DNA of 64,000 bases from Eubacteriales bacterium (lineage in GTDB: Bacteria > Bacillota > Clostridia > Christensenellales > Aristaeellaceae), in assembly GCA_028705775.1 (NCBI GenBank), contig JAQWCW010000007.1, positions 1 to 64,000 on the forward strand. The letters are read 5' to 3'. A program made the position numbers and the translations under genes. A model generated the notes under the pieces. The model saw only the letters and a program-made list of their open reading frames with translations. It did no database searches and was not told the DNA's origin. Every line of letters begins with the position of its first letter. The first letter of the stretch is position 1. Positions 58,940-64,000 of this stretch are shown in pieces.

Positions 58940-59572
58940 ATGAGCGGACATATTTCCGATGCGGTTATACGGCGTCTTCCGGGGTATTACAGGCAGCTGC
59001 GGCTGCTTGAAAAGGAAGGCGTAGAGCGTATTTCGTCGCAGGAGCTTGCCCAGCAGATGAATCTGACCGCCTCACAGATAAGGCAGGACATCAATTGCTT
59101 CGGAGGCTTCGGGCAGCAGGGCTACGGCTATCGGGTTCAGGAGCTCAAGGAGCATATAGGGGCTATAATGGGGCTTGACGAGCGCCACAGGATGATTCTT
59201 ATAGGCGCGGGCAACATCGGTCACGCGGTTGCAAATTATCCCACGTTTCAGGCGGAGGGCTTTATCACGGTAGGCGTGTTCGACGTGCGCCCCGAGGCGA
59301 TTGGCAGGAACGTTGCGGGCTGCGTTGTTATGGGAATGGACGGGCTTGAGGAGTTTATCCGCGATAACGACGTAACCCTTGCCGTGCTTGCCGTTCCGGG
59401 CGACGCAGCTCAGGCGGTTTGCGACAGGGTTACTTCCGCGGGAGTGCGCGGAGTGTGGAATTTCGCGCCCGTCAACCTTTCCGTTCCGAACGGAGTTTCC
59501 GCCGTAACCGTCCATCTGACGGACAGCCTTCAGATTCTTTCTTACCGTATGAAGCATTCAGAGGATAAATAG
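58940..59572 (+). CDS. rex: Redox-sensing transcriptional repressor Rex
   Basis: Represses fermentation and respiration genes when NADH/NAD+ is low and leaves DNA when NADH binds. The 210-residue product has the N-terminal winged helix (about 1-75, ISSQELAQQMNLTASQIRQDINCFGGFG). A Rossmann domain with MILIGAGNIGHAVANY (about 84-99) and VFDVRPEAIG follows, then the domain-swap C-terminal helix. Full length, driven by a consensus promoter. Confidence 0.96.
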   Translation: MSGHISDAVIRRLPGYYRQLRLLEKEGVERISSQELAQQMNLTASQIRQDINCFGGFGQQGYGYRVQELKEHIGAIMGLDERHRMILIGAGNIGHAVANYPTFQAEGFITVGVFDVRPEAIGRNVAGCVVMGMDGLEEFIRDNDVTLAVLAVPGDAAQAVCDRVTSAGVRGVWNFAPVNLSVPNGVSAVTVHLTDSLQILSYRMKHSEDK

Positions 59573-59689
59573 GCAGTAATTCGGCAAGAAACCGCAGTCT
59601 CCGCGCGTTTAGTTTTATATGCGTGATTTGGCTGCGGCATATGCCGTGCCGAGCGGTTTACGATATTACACGCTTTCGGAGGTGAGCCG

Positions 59690-61417
59690 GTGGCTCGAAG
59701 AATTAATAACGATAACGCAAAGACGAGAATGCAGCCGAGCGCCGTTCGCAGAATGACGGAAGCCGAGTATCAGGAATACCTCGCCTCCCTGCGCAGAAGG
59801 GACGCCGCGCCCGCTCAGGAGCCGGCAATTCCCCAAGCACTTGATATGAACAGCGCCTCCGCCGATATTCCGCAGCCGGAAACCTTCCGTATGCCGCCGC
59901 CTGCGCCGCGCCCCGAAATGCGGCCGATAGCGCCGGAGCGCCCTCCGGTACGCCCCGCGCAGCAGCCGTCATGGGGCAGGGTGACGCCGCCGGTGCGGAG
60001 CGCTTCCATAAATCCGCTGCTTTGGCTTCTCATATGCCTTATCTGCATCGGCGTTCTTATATTGACCTACGCCTATGTTTCGGACAGGTACAAGACCGTG
60101 GCAGGCTTTACCGCGTCGCAGTCGCAGCTCAGGACGGATACCTTTTATAACGGCGTTATCGTTGACGGAATCCATATCGGCGGAATGACGATGGATGCGG
60201 CAAAAAAGCTGCTCAGCACGTCGACGCAGGCGCAGTATAATCAGATTTCGCTTAGCATCAATATCGGAAACTTGACATGGCAGATAACAGGAAGCGAGCT
60301 GCCCTTCAACCGCGACCTCGACGATGTTTTGCGGCGCGCCTATGCTGTCGGAAGGCAGACGAGCGGCGCGGCGGGAAGCGGAAGCTTCTTTTCGCAGAAG
60401 CTCGCGGCTATATCAACCGTCGGCTCGACGGGCGTTTATTTCACAACAAAGTCCACCTATGACCGCGCCACGGTAAAATCTCTGGTTGATGAAATTGCGG
60501 CTTCGATTGTAAGAAGCCCGCAGGACGCGCAGATTGCCGCGTTCTCGTATTCGACGCATGAGTTTACCTTTGCTGACGAGGTTTACGGAGTCGCGATAGA
60601 TGCAGACGAGCTTTACAGGCAGGTCACGGCGGCGCTTGACTCGGGCGAATACCGCAAGGCGATTACGGTAGAGCCTCAGATTTACCAGCCCGCGGTCACG
60701 AAGGCAATGCTCGAGCAGAGCTTCGGACTGATTTCGACCTTCACCACGACCACAACGTCCTCAAACGCGAGAAACAACAATATCGCGCTTGCGGCTGAAG
60801 CGATAAACGGAACGACCCTTGAGCCGGAGCAAGAGTTCTCCTTCAACGACTGCACGGGAGTCAGAAGCGTTGATAAGGGCTATCAGCAGGCGGGCGTTAT
60901 TTCCGGCGGCAAAACGATTGAGGATTACGGCGGGGGAGTGTGTCAGGTAAGCTCGACAATGATGAACGCCGTTGCCCGCGCCGACCTTGAAATAACCAAG
61001 CGCTCGCCCCACGCGTGGCCCAGCACCTATGTTGACAGAGGCTGCGACGCGACCGTTGATTATCCGAGCCTTGATTTCAAGTTCAAGAATAATAAAAGCA
61101 CGCCTGTGTTCCTCGTTTCATGGTACGCAAACAAGAAGATTACCGTTGAAATCTACGGGCAGAGGCTTCCGGACGGGCAGTTCATCGACCTTGCAACGGA
61201 AACGATAAACACGACGAACCCGCCGAGCGAGCCGAAGTATGTTCTGAATACCTCGCTGCCCTACGGCTCGTCCGAAACGACAATCAAGGCGCGCAAGGGC
61301 TATGTTGTCGATACCTACAAGGTTTATTACGACGCGAGCGGCAGAGAAATATCCAGGGACAAGCTTTTCCGCTCAACCTATAAAACTTATCAGGAAACGA
61401 TTGAGTATAACTGGTAA
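59690..61417 (+). CDS. VanW-family membrane-anchored protein
   Basis: A 575-residue protein. GTG 59690 follows CGGAGGTG. A cytoplasmic Pro/Arg-rich N-terminus (1-105) precedes one helix (about 106-129, LLWLLICLICIGVLIL). Outside, a peptidoglycan-binding-4-like region (about 150-365) leads into the VanW domain (about 395-480), with EFSFNDCTGVRS, DYGGGVCQVSSTMMNAVARADL and YPSLDFKFKNN. A G5-type beta domain (about 515-575) ends the protein. VanW proteins occur with vancomycin resistance clusters but are common in clostridia without them; the role is unknown and resistance should not be assumed. Confidence 0.92.
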   Translation: MARRINNDNAKTRMQPSAVRRMTEAEYQEYLASLRRRDAAPAQEPAIPQALDMNSASADIPQPETFRMPPPAPRPEMRPIAPERPPVRPAQQPSWGRVTPPVRSASINPLLWLLICLICIGVLILTYAYVSDRYKTVAGFTASQSQLRTDTFYNGVIVDGIHIGGMTMDAAKKLLSTSTQAQYNQISLSINIGNLTWQITGSELPFNRDLDDVLRRAYAVGRQTSGAAGSGSFFSQKLAAISTVGSTGVYFTTKSTYDRATVKSLVDEIAASIVRSPQDAQIAAFSYSTHEFTFADEVYGVAIDADELYRQVTAALDSGEYRKAITVEPQIYQPAVTKAMLEQSFGLISTFTTTTTSSNARNNNIALAAEAINGTTLEPEQEFSFNDCTGVRSVDKGYQQAGVISGGKTIEDYGGGVCQVSSTMMNAVARADLEITKRSPHAWPSTYVDRGCDATVDYPSLDFKFKNNKSTPVFLVSWYANKKITVEIYGQRLPDGQFIDLATETINTTNPPSEPKYVLNTSLPYGSSETTIKARKGYVVDTYKVYYDASGREISRDKLFRSTYKTYQETIEYNW

Positions 61418-61452
61418 GACATAAATAATCACATGATTGGCAGGAAAAAATA

Positions 61453-62760
61453 GTGAGCGAATCCTCAACGACAGAAAACGCGGGAGCAAAAGACGGAGAG
61501 CGCGAATGGCTCAAGCTGGACAACGCGGCGAAAATCTACCCGTCCACTTATTCCAGAACGCAGAACCATCTTTACAGAATCAGCGCCGAAATGAGCGAAA
61601 CGGTGGCGCGCGGAACGCTTAAAGCGGCTCTCGGCGCTGTGATTCCACGCTTTCCATCAATAGCCGTAAGCCTCCACAGGGGTCTGTTCTGGTATTACTT
61701 TGAGCCAATCAAGCACGTTCCCGATATCAGGGACGACGGGCTTTGGCCGCTCATGCCGATGTCCTTTTCGGATATCCGTCGCTGCGGTTTTCGCATTCTT
61801 GTAAACGAGCGAACGGTGTCGATGGAGTGCTTCCATGCCGTTACGGACGGCGGCGGAGCATATATATTCTTCAGAACGCTGCTTGCCGAGTATCTGAGAA
61901 GAAGATACGGAATCGAAGTGCCCTGCACGGACGGAGTTCTGGATATTAACGAAAAGCCGAAAAAAGAGGAGCTGGAAGACTGCTTCACGCGGTTTGCCGG
62001 CCCCGTTCCGAATAAGCGCGACGAGGTAAAGGCATACCGCCTTTCCGGAACGCTTGTCAACGACGGCTATCTCACATGGACGGCGCTCACCTGCGATATC
62101 AAGGACGTGCTCGCGGTTGCAAAAAAGCATGGCGTAACGCTGACGGGACTGCTCTGCGCGGCAATGATGACGGCGCTAATTAAAATTCAAAAGGAAAGCG
62201 GCAAGAAAAAGCAGAAGCCGATTGCCGTCAGCATTCCGGTAAATCTCAGGAAGCTATATCCGTCCGAAACGCTCAGGAATTTTTCGCTGTACGCAACTCC
62301 GCATATCGACCCGCTTCAGGGCGAATGGACTTTTGACGAGATTTGCTGCCGCGTCAAGAATCAGATGGGCGAAAGAATTACGCCCAAGGAAATGGCGGCT
62401 TGCGTTGCGGCAAACGTGAGAATGGAGCAGAAGTATGCCGTAAGGCTGCTGCCGCTGTTTCTCAAAAACTTTGTAATGCGGCTTTACTATTACGTTCTGG
62501 GCAGCAACGCCTGCTGCATTTCGCTCTCGAACCTCGGCAATATCAGCGTTCCGGAAGTAATGCGCGATTATATTACCGATATATACTGCCAGATGGACAG
62601 CCATGAGGGCAGCGTTGTAAGCGTGTGCCTCAATTCCTACGGCGATAAGCTGCATATCCGCTTTTGCCGCTGCATTGAGGAAACCAAGGTGGAATACGAG
62701 TTCTATAAGGTTCTTCGGGATATCGGGCTGAATATGTCCGTAAAAAGCAACGCGAGGTGA
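61453..62760 (+). CDS. Condensation-fold acyltransferase (alcohol acetyltransferase-like)
   Basis: A 435-residue protein of the chloramphenicol-acetyltransferase/condensation-domain fold. The catalytic HxxxDG motif is ECFHAVTDGGGAYIFFRTLL near 130-149. SIPVNLRKLYPSETLRNFSLYATPHIDP near 263-290 and SLSNLGNISVPEVM near 360 match the alcohol acetyltransferase-like branch. There is no carrier-protein or adenylation domain nearby, so it is not an ordinary peptide synthetase module. It probably moves an acyl group to a lipid or glycan head group; this is inference. GTG start; the membrane partner gene follows in tight linkage. Confidence 0.85.
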   Translation: MSESSTTENAGAKDGEREWLKLDNAAKIYPSTYSRTQNHLYRISAEMSETVARGTLKAALGAVIPRFPSIAVSLHRGLFWYYFEPIKHVPDIRDDGLWPLMPMSFSDIRRCGFRILVNERTVSMECFHAVTDGGGAYIFFRTLLAEYLRRRYGIEVPCTDGVLDINEKPKKEELEDCFTRFAGPVPNKRDEVKAYRLSGTLVNDGYLTWTALTCDIKDVLAVAKKHGVTLTGLLCAAMMTALIKIQKESGKKKQKPIAVSIPVNLRKLYPSETLRNFSLYATPHIDPLQGEWTFDEICCRVKNQMGERITPKEMAACVAANVRMEQKYAVRLLPLFLKNFVMRLYYYVLGSNACCISLSNLGNISVPEVMRDYITDIYCQMDSHEGSVVSVCLNSYGDKLHIRFCRCIEETKVEYEFYKVLRDIGLNMSVKSNAR

Positions 62761-62767
62761 AATGATA

Positions 62768-63445
62768 ATGTATTGTGTCAACTGCGGAGTAAAGCTCAGC
62801 GATGAAATGACGAAATGCCCGCTCTGCGGAACGAAGGCGCGCAGACCCGAATCCACGGCGGTTTTGAGCGCCGAAGCGCCCAAGCAGAAGCTGAGCCGCG
62901 ACGGGGTGTTCTTTCTTATAACGGGCTTTACGCTGCTTGTAATAGCCGTATCGCTTTCGATAGACCTGAGTATGCATGGGCGTTTGATGTGGTCGGGCTA
63001 TGTAACCGGCGCTATGGTGCTTTTGTATCTTGCCGTTGCGCTGCCAATCTGGCTTAAGCATACCAATCTGGTCGTCAAAATTATCGCGGACTGGGCGGCT
63101 GTAACGCTCTATGTTTTCCTTCTTGAGCGGACGCTTCAGCAGAATTGGTTTTTCCCCGTTCTGTTCCCCGTCCTTCTGCTTCTCGGCGTTATGACGGTCG
63201 GCGCGGCGTATTTCTCGCTCAAGCACCCGATGAGCGGGCTTCTCATTGCGGGCGTATATCTCATACTCGCCGGAATACTCATGATTATGATGGAAGTGCT
63301 GACGAACGCCTTCTTAGGCGCGCCTGCCGCGCTGCTTTGGTCGCAGTGGGTCATGCTCGGGCTGGGTGTCTGCGGCGCGGCGCTGCTCGTGCTGTACTTC
63401 TGCGCCGATTTGAGGCAGAAGCTGATTAAGCGTATGTTCGTCTGA
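62768..63445 (+). CDS. DUF6320 zinc-ribbon membrane protein
   Basis: A 225-residue protein with an N-terminal zinc ribbon (CVNCGVKLSDEMTKCPLCG, 3-21) followed by six to seven membrane helices (about 48-215). ATG 62768 has better spacing to GAGGTGA than ATG 62762. The zinc-ribbon plus helix layout is DUF6320, which I know mainly as the neighbour of condensation-fold acyltransferases like the one just upstream. The pair likely works together at the membrane. Function not established. Confidence 0.85.
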   Translation: MYCVNCGVKLSDEMTKCPLCGTKARRPESTAVLSAEAPKQKLSRDGVFFLITGFTLLVIAVSLSIDLSMHGRLMWSGYVTGAMVLLYLAVALPIWLKHTNLVVKIIADWAAVTLYVFLLERTLQQNWFFPVLFPVLLLLGVMTVGAAYFSLKHPMSGLLIAGVYLILAGILMIMMEVLTNAFLGAPAALLWSQWVMLGLGVCGAALLVLYFCADLRQKLIKRMFV

Positions 63446-63457
63446 TTCCCGCTTCTG

Positions 63458-63494
63458 AAAAACCGTCGGGGCAGTTTGCTCCGACGGTTTTTGT
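63458..63494 (+). terminator. Terminator between DUF6320 gene and ferritin-like gene (bidirectional)
   Basis: A 12-bp stem (63458-63469 with 63481-63492) with A-run and T-run at its ends. It serves both convergent transcripts. Confidence 0.85.
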
Positions 63495-64000
63495 CAGTTC
63501 AGGCTTGCGGGAATCCTTCCGACCTCGGTGTTGTCCTTTACCCTGTTTCGGAGGGGAGGAATCGGGTTTTCGGCGGTTTCAAAGCGGTAGTCCTCTCCAA
63601 AGCGCTTTATATGCTCGTCTATTACCGTGTGGCTTGAAACCTCGCTTATATCATCGTTCACAAGGCTCTGGTAGCGGAAAAAGTCCGCGTCAGGCTCAAG
63701 CGCGTCGATTGAGCCGTAGCTTTCGCGCACGGCGGTAAGCTGAACGGTTCTGGAAAGCACGTCGCGCACATAGGGGATGTTGCTGCCAAGGTCAAGCGGT
63801 TTCGGGAATTCTCCGTCCGGAATCACTTGCTCCCATTTCTTGTTCTCGGCTTTTTCAAGCAGCTCTGCAGCCGCAGAAAGGTGGCATATTTCCTGCTCGA
63901 ACAGCATTTCCCAAATCTTCTTTATCGCCAAATCCGTTTCCGTTTCCATACATGACCAGTAGAGATAGCATTCCGTGTACTGGTGCATAAGCAGGCATTC
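63494..64000 (-). CDS. Ferritin-like protein, 5' part beyond window
   Basis: The frame stays open to the window edge, so the start is outside; at least 168 residues are visible. The N-terminal part is helical with regularly placed Glu, Tyr and His (HQYTECYLYWSCMETETD, then MLFEQEICHLSAAAELLEKA). That E-x6-Y and ExxH pattern recalls ferritin-like/rubrerythrin bundles. The C-terminal half is loop-rich (PYVRDVLSRTVQLTAVRES) and not recognised. Metal binding is plausible but unproven because half the bundle may be missing. Confidence 0.5.
   Translation of the reverse strand, partial: ECLLMHQYTECYLYWSCMETETDLAIKKIWEMLFEQEICHLSAAAELLEKAENKKWEQVIPDGEFPKPLDLGSNIPYVRDVLSRTVQLTAVRESYGSIDALEPDADFFRYQSLVNDDISEVSSHTVIDEHIKRFGEDYRFETAENPIPPLRNRVKDNTEVGRIPASLN

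Noticed and set aside
59690..61417. VanW as evidence of vancomycin resistance
   Set aside because: No vanH, vanA/B or vanX genes are near; VanW domains are widespread in clostridia without resistance.

Overview
The window reads as a chromosomal segment of a low-to-mid GC Bacillota, most likely an uncultured clostridial lineage. The evidence is the clostridial/bacillar gene set and order (ireB-ruvX-DUF1292, DUF177-rpmF, MoxR-DUF58-transglutaminase), two T-box leaders, Rex, strong AGGAGG ribosome binding sites and sigma-A type TTGACA/TATAAT promoters. No phage, insertion sequence, CRISPR array or rRNA operon is visible. Species cannot be assigned from the sequence alone.

Layout. 0-1.4 kb: an AT-rich stretch with a secreted cysteine-rich repeat protein. 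1.4-12.1 kb: metA (minus) diverging from a SpoU-type rRNA methyltransferase, then an HtrA protease, an MFS permease, ireB, a ruvX-DUF1292 fusion, a second DUF1292-like protein, a phenylalanine T-box with pheS-pheT, and a CofE-like protein. 12.2-16.2 kb: dnaA alone (minus), an unknown gene, and parA-parB. 16.2-22.4 kb, all minus: a two-OB-fold SSB, a PdaB-like polysaccharide deacetylase and the moxR-DUF58-transglutaminase operon. 22.5-26.7 kb: birA-acpS-nnr-mazF-yitT. 26.7-31.6 kb, minus: ruvC-ruvA-ruvB-queA-holin-like-thrE1-thrE2. 31.6-35.3 kb: argG-argH behind candidate ArgR boxes, then DUF177-rpmF. 35.3-44.6 kb: a T-box, probably for valine, heads a run of seven genes (65-residue membrane protein, valS, folC, rsmH, rsmI, a GH9 enzyme without signal peptide, a secreted serine hydrolase) with no terminator seen before the end. 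44.6-49 kb: rmlA-rmlC-rmlB-rmlD and an EamA transporter. 49-51 kb: a response regulator/diguanylate cyclase and an orphan Hpt protein. 51.1-55.6 kb, minus: a 1495-residue cell-surface protein with nine SH3-like repeats and PVTEA linkers. 55.9-58.3 kb: a Nudix hydrolase, a small membrane protein coupled to a GNAT acetyltransferase, and a stand-alone 5'-3' exonuclease. 58.4-58.8 kb: tRNA-Val beside a duplicated tRNA 3' end. 58.9-64 kb: rex, a VanW-family protein, a condensation-fold acyltransferase with its DUF6320 membrane partner, and an edge-truncated ferritin-like gene.

Most genes are housekeeping (translation, recombination, cofactors, arginine, rhamnose). The least ordinary points are the in-frame ruvX-DUF1292 fusion, the long valine T-box transcription unit, the rearranged tRNA-Val locus, the expanding SH3/PVTEA surface protein, the cysteine-repeat secreted protein, the double-OB SSB and the acyltransferase/DUF6320 pair. 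I did not find convincing evidence of a wholly new defence or mobile system.
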